64,000 bases of DNA from Pseudoalteromonas sp. XI10 (GTDB lineage Bacteria > Pseudomonadota > Gammaproteobacteria > Enterobacterales > Alteromonadaceae): positions 1-64,000 of the forward strand of contig NZ_LOPY01000008.1 in the NCBI RefSeq assembly GCF_001469895.1. Direction: 5' to 3'. A model generated the notes under the pieces. That model was given only the letters and a program-made list of their open reading frames with translations. It did not search any database and was not told the DNA's origin. The number at the start of each line of letters is the position of its first letter. Positions within the stretch are counted from its first letter, which is position 1. This document shows, piece by piece, positions 18,946 to 29,100 of this stretch. The position numbers were made by a program, and so were the translations under genes.

Positions 18946-19081
18946 ATACTGGCTATCACCATTAACTGATTGAAATTATGCTTACTTTAGCGTGCTTACT
19001 GGATTTGTTCAAAACATTCATTGTATGTTTGCCAGTGCTTCATTAAACTATGCCCCCCTTTTGTTTGACGCGAGAATCCCT

Positions 19082-20272
19082 ATGTCATCTGCTATTTACC
19101 TGCAAGCTGGACGAGAAAAATCATTAAAAAGAAAACACCCATGGGTGTTCTCTAAAGCCATTAAAAAAGTAAAAGGTAAGCCAGGACTAGGTGACACTGT
19201 CACTATCTATGACAATGACGGTAAGTTTTTAGCGATTGCAGCTTACAGCCCGCAATCGCAAATTCGCGCTCGCGTATGGAGCTTCGATCAAAACGAAGTT
19301 ATTGACCAAGCATTTTTTGAAAAACGTTTGCGCCGTGCCTATGCTGCGCGCGAACAGGTGATCAGCGAAGGAGGCTTAACAGGTTTTCGTTTAAGCGCTG
19401 CAGAATCTGACTACTTGCCAGGCATCACTATCGATAAATTTGATAATGTACTGGTGTGTCAACTACTTAGTGCCGGTGCAGAACGCCATAAAGGTGAAAT
19501 TGTTGCTGCACTTATGGCCATTTTCCCAGGCTGCGATATTTATGAGCGATCAGACGTTGATGTCCGTACCAAAGAAGGTCTTGAGCCAATCAAGGGCCTA
19601 CTTTGGGGTAAAGAACCAACAGAGCCAGTCGTCATTGAAGAAAATGGCTTAAAACTCGAAGTAGACATTCTTGAAGGCCACAAAACAGGCTTTTACTTAG
19701 ATCAACGTGATAGTCGTGCAGCTCTTGAGCGCTTTGTTAAAGACAAAACAGTATTAAACTGCTTTAGCTACACAGGTACTTTCTCGCTCTATGCTTTGCG
19801 TGGCGGTTGTAAACACGTTACTAACGTCGATGTGTCACAGCCAGCGCTCGATACGGCTAAGCGTAACGTTGAGCATAACAACCTTGACTTATCTAAAGTT
19901 GATTTTGTGAAACAAGATGTTTTTAAGTTATTGCGCCAATACCGTGATGAAGGTGTGCAATTTGATACTATCGTTATGGATCCACCAAAATTTGCTGACA
20001 ACAAAGCGCAGTTAACCGGTGCTTGCCGTGGTTATAAAGATATTAATATGATTGCGATGCAAATCTTAAAACCAGGTGGAACCTTACTCACCTTCTCGTG
20101 TTCTGGATTAATGGAGCAAAATTTATTTCAAAAAGTGGTTGCAGATGCTGCCCTTGATGCAGGTAAAGACTTATTGATCATGGAGCGACTAAACCAAGCT
20201 GCCGACCACCCGATTGCTGGCAGCTACCCAGAAGGCTTTTATCTTAAAGGCTTGATCTGTAAGGTTTACTAG
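19082..20272 (+). CDS. rlmI: 23S rRNA (cytosine(1962)-C(5))-methyltransferase
   Basis: Methylates C1962 of 23S rRNA using S-adenosylmethionine. From the ATG at 19082 the protein is 397 aa, matching E. coli RlmI; the frame is open 30 codons further upstream but without family similarity. It has an N-terminal PUA domain ([25 protein letters not shown]) and a C-terminal Rossmann methyltransferase domain with [17 protein letters not shown] (SAM binding), [14 protein letters not shown] and the catalytic-type cysteine in TFSCSGLM. The stop overlaps that of the convergent PilZ gene by 3-4 nt. Confidence 0.95.
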   Translation: MSSAIYLQAGREKSLKRKHPWVFSKAIKKVKGKPGLGDTVTIYDNDGKFLAIAAYSPQSQIRARVWSFDQNEVIDQAFFEKRLRRAYAAREQVISEGGLTGFRLSAAESDYLPGITIDKFDNVLVCQLLSAGAERHKGEIVAALMAIFPGCDIYERSDVDVRTKEGLEPIKGLLWGKEPTEPVVIEENGLKLEVDILEGHKTGFYLDQRDSRAALERFVKDKTVLNCFSYTGTFSLYALRGGCKHVTNVDVSQPALDTAKRNVEHNNLDLSKVDFVKQDVFKLLRQYRDEGVQFDTIVMDPPKFADNKAQLTGACRGYKDINMIAMQILKPGGTLLTFSCSGLMEQNLFQKVVADAALDAGKDLLIMERLNQAADHPIAGSYPEGFYLKGLICKVY

Positions 20273-20565
20273 TTAAAGCTTACAATTTCTAAACCGGCAC
20301 TCAAGGAGCCATCTTGCTCCTTGGTTGCTCGTATCACACGGGCTGTTGCATCAAATGAGGTAATAGCCGTGCTAGTCGAAGCAATTAACACCCGATACAG
20401 ACTGCCTATTTCTAAAACTTCATCAAGGTGAATTGCCAGCCCTGTTGCACTTAAATCAGTGCACATAGCCTGAATTTCTTCGCCATTAACAACATCTAAT
20501 GGGATTAGTTTTGCAGGGGTATGAATTTGCATGCGGCGAAAGTCGCGTTTCTCCTCATGAAACAT
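20269..20565 (-). CDS. PilZ-domain cyclic di-GMP receptor
   Basis: A 98-aa single-domain PilZ protein. Both binding motifs are intact: RDFRR (the RxxxR motif) near residue 7 and DLSATG (D/NxSxxG) near residue 40. It should bind cyclic di-GMP and pass the signal to an unknown partner. It starts 8 nt after the receiver-only gene stop, so the two are probably translated together. It lies a few kilobases from the GGDEF and HD-GYP genes. Confidence 0.9.
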   Translation of the reverse strand: MFHEEKRDFRRMQIHTPAKLIPLDVVNGEEIQAMCTDLSATGLAIHLDEVLEIGSLYRVLIASTSTAITSFDATARVIRATKEQDGSLSAGLEIVSFN

Positions 20566-20573
20566 ATGGCCTC

Positions 20574-21044
20574 CTATACCAGTGTTTTTATTTTCTCTAT
20601 TAATGTTTTAACAGAAAAAGGCTTCACTACATAGGCGTCACACCCGGCATCAAACCCCGCTTTTTGTTCAAGCTCGGTTTCAAGGCCAGACACCATGACA
20701 ACAGGAATTTGCTCTGTTTCTGGGGTGTTTTTTAGTAAGCGGCAAGTATCATAACCATCTAAGCCTGGCATACAAACATCTAGCAGTATAGCATCTGGTG
20801 GCTCCGCAATGGCAGAAGTTAAACACGATGTGCCTGAGTTAGCATAACTTAATGAAAACTCATCCCCAAGGCTTGCTTTGAGCATTTCAAAATTAAAGTA
20901 TTCATCATCAACGACCAAAATAGTTGGTCGCGGTCGATTTACCGCACGCTCAGAAACTGAGATAGGTCTTTCCTTTTCAATACCCACATAATCTCCTTTT
21001 AGCACCAGTGTTTGTAACTTACAGCAAGGAGGCACTAACCTCAT
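20574..21044 (-). CDS. Receiver-only response regulator
   Basis: A 156-aa protein consisting of a CheY-like receiver with no output domain: ILVVDDEYFN (acidic pair), LLDVCMPGLDG (phosphoacceptor D), SGLE (switch Ser) and KPF (lysine). The ATG at 21044 follows AAGGA, but a GTG at 20987 after AAAGGAGATTAT gives a more usual N-terminus and may be the real start. It sits 8 nt upstream of the PilZ gene, suggesting that phosphorylation and cyclic di-GMP signals meet in this pair. The cognate kinase is unknown; the MHYT kinase nearby is one candidate. Confidence 0.88.
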   Translation of the reverse strand: MRLVPPCCKLQTLVLKGDYVGIEKERPISVSERAVNRPRPTILVVDDEYFNFEMLKASLGDEFSLSYANSGTSCLTSAIAEPPDAILLDVCMPGLDGYDTCRLLKNTPETEQIPVVMVSGLETELEQKAGFDAGCDAYVVKPFSVKTLIEKIKTLV

Positions 21045-21060
21045 TGCTCATTCCTTAGTA

Positions 21061-24000
21061 TTATAACTCACATTCTTTAATTGCGTTTAAAACACGTTTA
21101 GCAGATACAGGATAAGGTGTCCCTAGTGTTTGTGCAAATAAAGAAACACGTAACTCCTGTTGCATCCAAAATATCGCACTGATCTCTTCAGGAATTGGCA
21201 TACCCTTAGGAATTTTATTAGCCAATTTTTGATATTGCTCAGCTACTTTTTCAAGCTCAAGCACACACAACCTATCACGATTAGGATCAACAGGGAGCTT
21301 TTCTAGGCGGCGTTCAATGGCTTTTAAGTAACGAATTAAATCCGTCATTTTTGCTGCGCCGTGCTGGCTAACAAAGCCTTTGAAAACTAAGCTTTGTAAC
21401 TGTGATTTAATATCACCGTGCGCCGTGATCATGGTTAAATCAACGCGTCCTTTCATACGTTTATTTAAGCCATGAGCAATACTTAGCACTTGCTCTACTT
21501 GGGTAGCGATCTCAACAACCGTATCACCAAGCTCACCGCGAATTTGCTCTTTCGCTTTTTCAAATGCATCTGCTGTGCGAATGTTGCCGTATTTAGTTAA
21601 TAGGCTATCGACGGCTGCAGCGATACAGTCATCAATTAAGTCATTGACCTTACCAAACGGATTAAAGTACAAACCTAATTTAGATTTGTTTGGTAAGTTT
21701 TGTTGTAAATACTTAATCGGTGATGGCACATTTAATAACACTAAGCGGCGTAAACCTTGTTGGTGCGCCTGCTGTGCTTTGTGTTCATTATCAAATAGCT
21801 CAACCGCTGCTGTGTCTTTTTTATCCACCAGCGCTGGAAACGCCTTAATCTCGTATTGACCTTGCTTTTTCACGTAAGAGCTTGGTAGTTCACCAAAACT
21901 CCACTCGGTCAAATCAGCTTTTTCTATGCCTTTGTCGGCTACTTTCGATAAGGTATCCGTTACCTTACCTTGTAACTGTTCTTTTAGTTTAGATAAATTT
22001 AACCCGCGAGCGAGTAACTTGTCGTGTTCATCGCGCACTTCAAACTGCAGGCGTAAATGCGGAGCAAGGGTTGATAAATCCCATGCATCAGGCTCAACAC
22101 GCACTCCTGTCATGCGCAATAAACGCGTGCTAATTGCATCAATTAGGTTACCTTGCATCGGCTCAATTGCAGCGAGTACCGCATCGGCGTAGTTTGGCGC
22201 AGGCACAAAGTTGCGACGAATTGTTTTTGGTAGCGACTTGATAAGCGCACAAATTAACTCATGCCTAAATGCAGGAATGTGCCAATCAAAACCGGTTTCT
22301 TGAACTTGGTTTAACAGCGCTACCGGAATTTGTACCGCAACACCATCAACGGCTTGGCCTGGATCAAAGTGATATGCCAGTGGTAATAACAAGTTCTCTT
22401 GCTGCCAAGTATCTGGGTAATCAAACTCAGTGACATGATCGGCACCATGCTGCATTAGCTCTTCTCGAGACATATGCAAAAAGCGTTTATCTTTTTGTTT
22501 TTGCCCTTTCCACCACTTATTAAACGCGGCACGATTATTTACATCTTGTGGAATTTTCTTGTCGTAGAATTCAAATAGGGTTTGTTCATCAACTAAAATA
22601 TCACGGCGGCGAGATTTATTTTCAAGAACCTGAATATCTTCAATTAACTCTTGGTTAAATTGTAAAAAGCCTTCAGTTTGACCCAGTTCTTGCTCTACTA
22701 AAGCGGTGCGAATAAACAACTCGCGACTTACTTTTGGATCAATATTGCTGTATACACAGCGGCGCTTATTAACAATTAATAGGCCATACAAGGTTTGCTG
22801 CTCAAACGCGATAACTGCACCCGGCTTTTTCTCCCAATGCGGTTCACTGTAGCTGCGCTTTACTAAATGCTGTGCAAAGCCTTCAACCCATTTCAAGTCT
22901 ATGCGCGCGTTGATGCGAGCATAAAGCTTACTGGTCTCAACAAGCTCTGCCGACATAATCCATTTTGGGCTCTTTTTAAATAACCCAGAGCCTGGGAAAA
23001 TATGGAATTGACTGTTGCGGGCGCCTTTATAAATTTGTTTTTCATCTTTAAAACCAATATGGCTTAACATACCGCTTAATAAAGATTGATGAATTCGCTC
23101 GCTGTCAGCAACATTGGTAGTGGCCTTCATGCCCATTTCATTACATACCGTTGATAGCTGATAAACAATATCTTGCCATTCGCGAATACGCATATAGGCT
23201 AAAAAGTCCTTTTGGCATAACTTTCTAAATTGGCTATTGCTCAATTCAGATTGCTGCTCTTCAAGGTAATTCCAGAGATTTAAAAAGGCGATAAAATCTG
23301 AATCAGGGTCGTCAAAACGGCCATGCTTTTCATCCGCTGCACCGCGTTTTTCTTGTGGTCGCTCTCTTGGGTCTTGAATAGACAATGCCGCAACTATAAT
23401 AATCACTTCACGCAGTGCACCTAAGCCATCGGCAGTCAGCACCATTTTCGCTAAACGTGGATCAACCGGTAAACGGCTTAAGCTTCTGCCTGATTTCGTA
23501 AGCTCAGTCTTTTTATGACGTTTAGCTGGTTTAATTGCTTCGAGTTCTTCAAGTAGCGTTAAACCATCGTTGATATTTCGACTATCTGGCGCTTGCACGA
23601 ACGGGAACTGTTGCATGTCGCCAAGCCCTAAACCAAGCATTTGCAAAATAACAGAGGCTAAGTTGGTGCGTAAAATTTCAGGATCAGTAAATTCTGGACG
23701 CAAATTAAAGTCTTCTTCGCTATATAAACGAATACAGATACCCGCTTCTATACGACCACAGCGGCCTTTTCGCTGATTGGCACTGGCTTGTGAAATAGGC
23801 TCAATCGGTAATCGTTGTACCTTAGTACGATAGCTATAACGGCTGATGCGCGCGGTACCTGGATCGATAACATAGCGAATACCCGGCACCGTTAGTGATG
23901 TTTCAGCCACGTTGGTAGCTAAAATAATATGACGGCGGCTATGCGGCGCAAAAATTCGGTTTTGTTCAGCATTTGATAAACGCGAGTAAAGCGGTAAAAC

Positions 24001-24951
24001 ATCAGTTCCTTTGAGGTTTCGCTTTGATAACGCATCGGCGGTATCGCGAATTTCTCGTTCACCGTTCATAAAAATCAGAATATCGCCAGGGCCTTCATCG
24101 CACAGCTCATCAACGGCATCAAAAATCCCCTGTAATTGGTCACCATCCGCTTCCATCTCGTCTTTGTTGATTTCAGTGGTTGGTCTATAACGAACCTCTA
24201 CAGGGAAAGTTCGACCGGATACTTCGATGATGGGTGCATCATCAAAATGTTTAGAAAAACGCTCTGGGTCAATCGTCGCTGAGGTAATAATAACTTTTAA
24301 GTCAGGACGTTTTGGCAGTAAATTTTTTAAATAGCCTAAGATGAAATCGATATTCAGGCTACGTTCGTGGGCTTCATCGATGATGATAGTATCGTACTGA
24401 TTTAGGTATCTGTCTTGTTGAATTTCAGCCAGCAGAATACCGTCTGTCATCAATTTAATATAGCTATTGTCAGAAACTTGGTCACTAAAACGAATTTTAA
24501 AACCCACTTGTTGACCTAGCTCGCATTGCATTTCTTCTGCAATACGATTCGCGACACTTCGAGCCGCGAGTCGGCGAGGCTGGGTGTGGCCAATGTATCC
24601 ATCAACACCGCGGCCAAGCTCTAAACACATTTTTGGGATCTGCGTCGTTTTACCAGATCCTGTTTCACCGGCGATAATCACTACTTGGTTATTGGCAATC
24701 GCCTGTTTAATGTCATCTTTCTTTTGGCTAACAGGAAGTTGCTCTGGGTAGGTCACTTTAGGCAATGCAGCCAAACGTTGCTCGCGCAATTGCTGCGAAC
24801 GACTAATATCTTCTGCGATTTTTTGCGCTATGTTTGCTTGCTTAGTTTCATCGTTGATTTTTTTAATGCCATGAAGGCGTTTTTTGAAGATGAATTGATC
24901 TTTGCGTAAACACGTTTTTAATTCGCCGAACAGCGGACCTAGGTTAACCAC
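21061..24951 (-). CDS. hrpA: ATP-dependent RNA helicase HrpA
   Basis: A 1,296-aa DEAH-box helicase of the HrpA family (E. coli protein about 1,300 aa). Walker A is GETGSGKT at 95-102 and the DEAH box is at 192-195. Motif III SAT (ITSATIDPERF), the helicase C-terminal block (QRKGRCGR), HA2/OB-fold regions and the long bacterial C-terminal extension follow. Known HrpA proteins act on mRNA processing and on rescue of stalled ribosomes. The start is GTG with AAGGG upstream; no good ATG lies nearby. It is a single gene upstream of the receiver/PilZ pair on the same strand. Confidence 0.95.
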   Translation of the reverse strand: MVNLGPLFGELKTCLRKDQFIFKKRLHGIKKINDETKQANIAQKIAEDISRSQQLREQRLAALPKVTYPEQLPVSQKKDDIKQAIANNQVVIIAGETGSGKTTQIPKMCLELGRGVDGYIGHTQPRRLAARSVANRIAEEMQCELGQQVGFKIRFSDQVSDNSYIKLMTDGILLAEIQQDRYLNQYDTIIIDEAHERSLNIDFILGYLKNLLPKRPDLKVIITSATIDPERFSKHFDDAPIIEVSGRTFPVEVRYRPTTEINKDEMEADGDQLQGIFDAVDELCDEGPGDILIFMNGEREIRDTADALSKRNLKGTDVLPLYSRLSNAEQNRIFAPHSRRHIILATNVAETSLTVPGIRYVIDPGTARISRYSYRTKVQRLPIEPISQASANQRKGRCGRIEAGICIRLYSEEDFNLRPEFTDPEILRTNLASVILQMLGLGLGDMQQFPFVQAPDSRNINDGLTLLEELEAIKPAKRHKKTELTKSGRSLSRLPVDPRLAKMVLTADGLGALREVIIIVAALSIQDPRERPQEKRGAADEKHGRFDDPDSDFIAFLNLWNYLEEQQSELSNSQFRKLCQKDFLAYMRIREWQDIVYQLSTVCNEMGMKATTNVADSERIHQSLLSGMLSHIGFKDEKQIYKGARNSQFHIFPGSGLFKKSPKWIMSAELVETSKLYARINARIDLKWVEGFAQHLVKRSYSEPHWEKKPGAVIAFEQQTLYGLLIVNKRRCVYSNIDPKVSRELFIRTALVEQELGQTEGFLQFNQELIEDIQVLENKSRRRDILVDEQTLFEFYDKKIPQDVNNRAAFNKWWKGQKQKDKRFLHMSREELMQHGADHVTEFDYPDTWQQENLLLPLAYHFDPGQAVDGVAVQIPVALLNQVQETGFDWHIPAFRHELICALIKSLPKTIRRNFVPAPNYADAVLAAIEPMQGNLIDAISTRLLRMTGVRVEPDAWDLSTLAPHLRLQFEVRDEHDKLLARGLNLSKLKEQLQGKVTDTLSKVADKGIEKADLTEWSFGELPSSYVKKQGQYEIKAFPALVDKKDTAAVELFDNEHKAQQAHQQGLRRLVLLNVPSPIKYLQQNLPNKSKLGLYFNPFGKVNDLIDDCIAAAVDSLLTKYGNIRTADAFEKAKEQIRGELGDTVVEIATQVEQVLSIAHGLNKRMKGRVDLTMITAHGDIKSQLQSLVFKGFVSQHGAAKMTDLIRYLKAIERRLEKLPVDPNRDRLCVLELEKVAEQYQKLANKIPKGMPIPEEISAIFWMQQELRVSLFAQTLGTPYPVSAKRVLNAIKECEL

Positions 24952-25054
24952 CCGATACCCTTATATTTCTTAACCAATAGACTGATATTGTATCAAATAA
25001 TCTATCAGGTGGTCATGGCTTTATTTATGCCAATTCGCTTAATTAAGTGAACAG

Positions 25055-25161
25055 TTTTGAGGCAATAAAATCTCGTTGATAACAAGGCAAAAATTTCGTT
25101 ATTTAGTTGTTCTAAATGAGAGATTTTTAACGCAGTTAGCGACAGATTTAATCCCTCAAAA
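25055..25161. repeat. 107-bp palindromic (MITE/REP-like) intergenic element
   Basis: The element is bounded by perfect 8-bp arms TTTTGAGG (25055-25062) and CCTCAAAA (25154-25161). Inside lie further imperfect complementary blocks (AATAAAATC against GATTTAAT; AAAAATTTC against GAGATTTTT) and a central hairpin ATTTAG-TTGTT-CTAAAT (25101-25117) whose centre matches the centre of the whole. It has no credible coding content and ends 3 nt beyond the cyclophilin stop codon. It has the form of a mobile or structured interspersed repeat; copy number cannot be judged here. Confidence 0.75.
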
Positions 25162-25164
25162 TGA

Positions 25165-26055
25165 TTAAGTATTATTGCGAGTTGGCATAGTCCTCTCGGT
25201 TGGGATTGGCATTGCACAAACGTCGATAAAATCAGGGCTTTCAACAAACCACGCTTCTACTCGATTTTTACGCGCTTCGATGAGGTCCTTAAACGCATTT
25301 GAGTCTGTTTTCATCACCCGAAATTCACTGTTATCTGTGTCTTTGATATCTGCTAAAACTTGCATATCTGTGATGGGATTAAATGCCTGACCTTCAATAG
25401 CTTTACGCTGCAATAGATTAAAATGCTCCATGCCTTCTAAAACACGACCAAACACGGTGATATTACGGTCTAAATAGCGCTGGCTATTGCCGATAGTGAC
25501 ATAAAACTCGGTACCACCGGAATTAATATCATTACCGCGGGCCATAGCAAAAATTCCTGGGCAATGTACTTGCCATGTTTCGGTTTGGCTTTGGTTTTGT
25601 GCCACAGCAAAGCCATTTAAAAAGCCCGTTTTAGCGGCATAGCCATCAGGCCCTTTCAGCTCTGTAATCACTAAGGGAGTCTCAGTGCGTAGATAAAACT
25701 CAGCGGGTAACCCTTTTTTGGCATTTTTAACAGGTTTATTTTCACTTACATCCCCGCCCTGCGCGACAAAACCTTCAACAAATCGGTACACACTTAGGCC
25801 TTGATAGAACCCTTCTTTGGCAAGCTGTCGCATGTTATTTGCATGAATGGGCGCTAGTGTATCGTTGAGTTCGATATAAGCAGCCCCCGTAGGTAAGGTT
25901 AATTTAATGACGTTTTCGGCACTGACTTTTCGCCACTCACTACTATTTGCGGTTGTAATGATTTCGCCAGCAGAACGTTTTTGACTTGTTTCTTTTGCAG
26001 CAATTGGTGCAGCTAAAACTACGCTAAGGCACAGAGTTAATAGACTTAATTTCAT
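25165..26055 (-). CDS. Secreted cyclophilin-type peptidyl-prolyl isomerase
   Basis: A 296-aa protein with an N-terminal signal peptide (MKLSLLTLCLSVVLAAPIAA, cleavage after AAPIAA), so periplasmic or exported. The cyclophilin core is visible: FYQGLSVYRFVEGFVAQGGD, then GIFAMARGNDINSGGTEFYV (the usual G-x-M-A/S-x-A site) and TVFGRVLEGM. Catalytic Arg, Phe and Gln positions look preserved. A C-terminal extension of about 50 residues past the fold (KDLIEARKNRVEAWF) is unusual. The expected role is proline isomerisation during envelope-protein folding. It lies downstream of tamAB on the same strand, which fits an envelope-biogenesis role, though a 91-nt gap separates them. Confidence 0.88.
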   Translation of the reverse strand: MKLSLLTLCLSVVLAAPIAAKETSQKRSAGEIITTANSSEWRKVSAENVIKLTLPTGAAYIELNDTLAPIHANNMRQLAKEGFYQGLSVYRFVEGFVAQGGDVSENKPVKNAKKGLPAEFYLRTETPLVITELKGPDGYAAKTGFLNGFAVAQNQSQTETWQVHCPGIFAMARGNDINSGGTEFYVTIGNSQRYLDRNITVFGRVLEGMEHFNLLQRKAIEGQAFNPITDMQVLADIKDTDNSEFRVMKTDSNAFKDLIEARKNRVEAWFVESPDFIDVCAMPIPTERTMPTRNNT

Positions 26056-26146
26056 TGTTATTATCTTTTAAGTAATTGACAATTCAGCCTATTAACTTAT
26101 GCCCTAATAAGCAAGTAAAAGCGATGTTTGATCACAAGTAGAGGTA

Positions 26147-29100
26147 TTAGTCCCAATCAAATTTATAAAGAATATCAACATTTTGATAAAGGCCACTAGT
26201 GACCTCGATATACAATTGCGACAACAATTGATAACGAACTGCCACTTCACTTAGTGAATCAAAGATGCCAACACTGTATTTCACTTGAATACCCGGAGTA
26301 ACGTAACCAGATATTTCGACTTTGGTGTCATCCCCGCTGCCGCTTGAACTTAAGCTGACATCAGACAAACCAAAGCTTTCACCAATTTTAGATACCACAC
26401 CTTCACTACGGTTTACACCTTGGGCAAGCAGTAATTGGGTGAGCATCGCATCGGTTGAACTATCTCCTTCATCAAGAGGTTGACCATTTAATAAATAAGC
26501 CAATGCTTGGGCTTGGTCCATCGCTGGCTCTGAAAATACTTTTAATGAAGGCTGTTCAACATTACCAGTTAAGGTAATACCCGCAATCACGCCATTCGAG
26601 GTGTTGTCTGGATTACGAATTGCCTTAATGTTCAAGTACGGTTTATCAATTGAGCCGCTAAAGCCCACCTGACCGGTACGAATTTGCAAGTCTTGACCAA
26701 AAGCACGATAGGTACCTTGAACTAGGTTCAACTCACCCGTTGCTATCATCGGCGTAACTTGGTCCATGCTGATGTTTATGTCACCTTCAACTTTCGACTG
26801 TAAGCCAAACGAGTCAACGCGCACATCATTCTCAACCAACACCTTTAAGTTAATAGCATAATCAAAGGGAACTTTTTCTGACTGTTGCTGCTCAATATCA
26901 ACAATGACTTCATCATCGCTGACTTGCACAGCACCTTCTGGTAGCTCTTCAATCGCAATACGTCCCCATGGCACGACGACTTGGCCATCAAGATTAAACG
27001 CATTATTTTTTAACGACATAGTTAAATCTGGAGACACTTTAAAGGTGACATCTTGCTGAGCACGCACAAAAAACTCTTTACCGTTTAATCTCACGTCAAC
27101 GTCCGGTAAGTCTTGCTGCCAATCAACACCGCCAGATAAATTAAGCGCGCCCCCTTCCGTGTCTTTAAGCTCTCCCGTGAGCTTCGCACTTTGGTTATTA
27201 AAGGCAATGTTCACATAAGAGTTTTGCAGCGACACCGGTAAGGTTGCCCCTTCTAGATTGATTTTTTCGACATCAAAATCGCCATTGAGTAATGGCTCTT
27301 TTAAAGTACCTGCGATTGCTAACCGGCCTTTTATGTCGCCTGTTAGTTGCTCAAGTGAAGCAATAAAAGGACGTAGATTTGTTAACTCAACTTTCTCAAT
27401 AACCAAGTCGCCCGCTAAGGTCTGTTGATTTTGAATATCATCAATATTGAGCTCTGACGTCACTTTACCTAATACAGATGAATCAACTGTGGCATTAAGT
27501 TTACCCGTTTGCGCATCGCTCATTGCCGAGATATCTAAAACCTCTATCGGTAATTTATAAACATTTGCGTCATCAATTAAAGATGCTTCCAGCTGCTGAG
27601 TTTTGATATTGGCACGAATCGTTTTCAATGCACCATTATTCCAATTAGCAACAAACTCCCCATTTGCATCGCCTGTTACTTTCAAGTTATCCGGTAAGAA
27701 GTGTTTAAATTCAGCAATAGATAGCGCTGCAAGCTGTGCATTTAACTGGCCTAATTGCTCAGTTTGCTGCAAGGTCTCAAAGCATAGTTTTGAGTTATCA
27801 CTTTGCCAGCAATGCGCGCCTACATTAAAGTCAAAGGTTTTGGTATTTACTTGAATATTAAACGGTTTATCAGTGCCAAAGCGCACCTGATTATCGGTGA
27901 CAAGAATCTGGCTCAGCGCACCTTGCCAGGTTTCTTTATTAAATTTACCGTCTACATCAAATGATGCCTTGCCTTGATCTGCATCGAGTAAAAACGTTAA
28001 ATGGTGATCTGTTCTATCGCCACTGGCATCTAACTCAATTTGATTAATTTTGTGTTCGCTAATAGATGCAGAATCAAGCACCAGTGACACATCCGTTTGC
28101 CAGTCTGCAGCGTAATCAAATTGCCCTTTTAATGTTAAACCATCAACCTGAATATCTTGATAGCTCAATGTATTAAGAACTAGATTTAAATCAACCGTTG
28201 GCGCAAGGCGCTCACCACGTAAGCTCAAATCTGCAAAGCCCTTGCCTTGCATAGGCAAGATATCTTGACCACTGGCATCTAGACGCAATTTACCGTCTAC
28301 ACGCCATACGTCATCAACCTGTCCCGATAGCGCAATTTCATTTTTGCCGCTTTTCACTTCAAGTTTTTTAAAACTCGCATGCAGGCTGCTATCAAGTTCA
28401 AAATCCGACAACAAGGTCACTGGCACTTCATTAACTGAACCATTTAATTGCGTGTTATCTAAGGCAAGCTGCCACTCACCTGCCTGTAAATTAAATGAAC
28501 CATTAAATTCACCAGATAAATCACTGCTTAGTGCATCCGTTAAGTACTGGGCTTTTAAGTGGCTTAAAACCCCTTTAAACTCGCTTTTTACCCCGTTCGA
28601 CCAATCAACTGATGCGTTAATGTCTGCTTTACTGTCATTCGCATTGAGGCTTAACTGCTCAAGTTTTGCGTTTGTTAAACTACCCTGTAATTGCGATTTC
28701 ACGGTCATCGCAGGTAATGCACCTAACTGCGTGACTAAGCTCAAATCGACAGCATAAGCATCGGCATGGCCTTTCGCTTTTAAATCAAAGTCTGATAATT
28801 GCAACTGTTGTGTATCTGTCGTAATTTGCCACTTTGCTATCTGGCCTGTTAAATCAAATGGGTAATTTGTTTGTTTTAGGTTCACAGCCCCTTTCAACTC
28901 TGCTGGGTACGTTCCTTGCGTTACTAAATCTAACGTTAAATCCTCAAGCGGGCCTGAAAGCGATAACTTCGCTTGATGCTCAGTGCTTTTTACAGACACT
29001 GCTCCCTCAATTGTATTTTCACCAGAAAGCTCTGCCATTAAATTAGAGTGCAATTGCCATTGCTGATAACTTGCAGCAAGCTTTTCAAGATTAATATCGC

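Noticed and set aside
25005..25247. Open frame covering the palindromic element and the end of the cyclophilin gene
   Set aside because: It overlaps the end of the cyclophilin coding sequence in another frame and has no ribosome-binding site; the palindrome explains the sequence.
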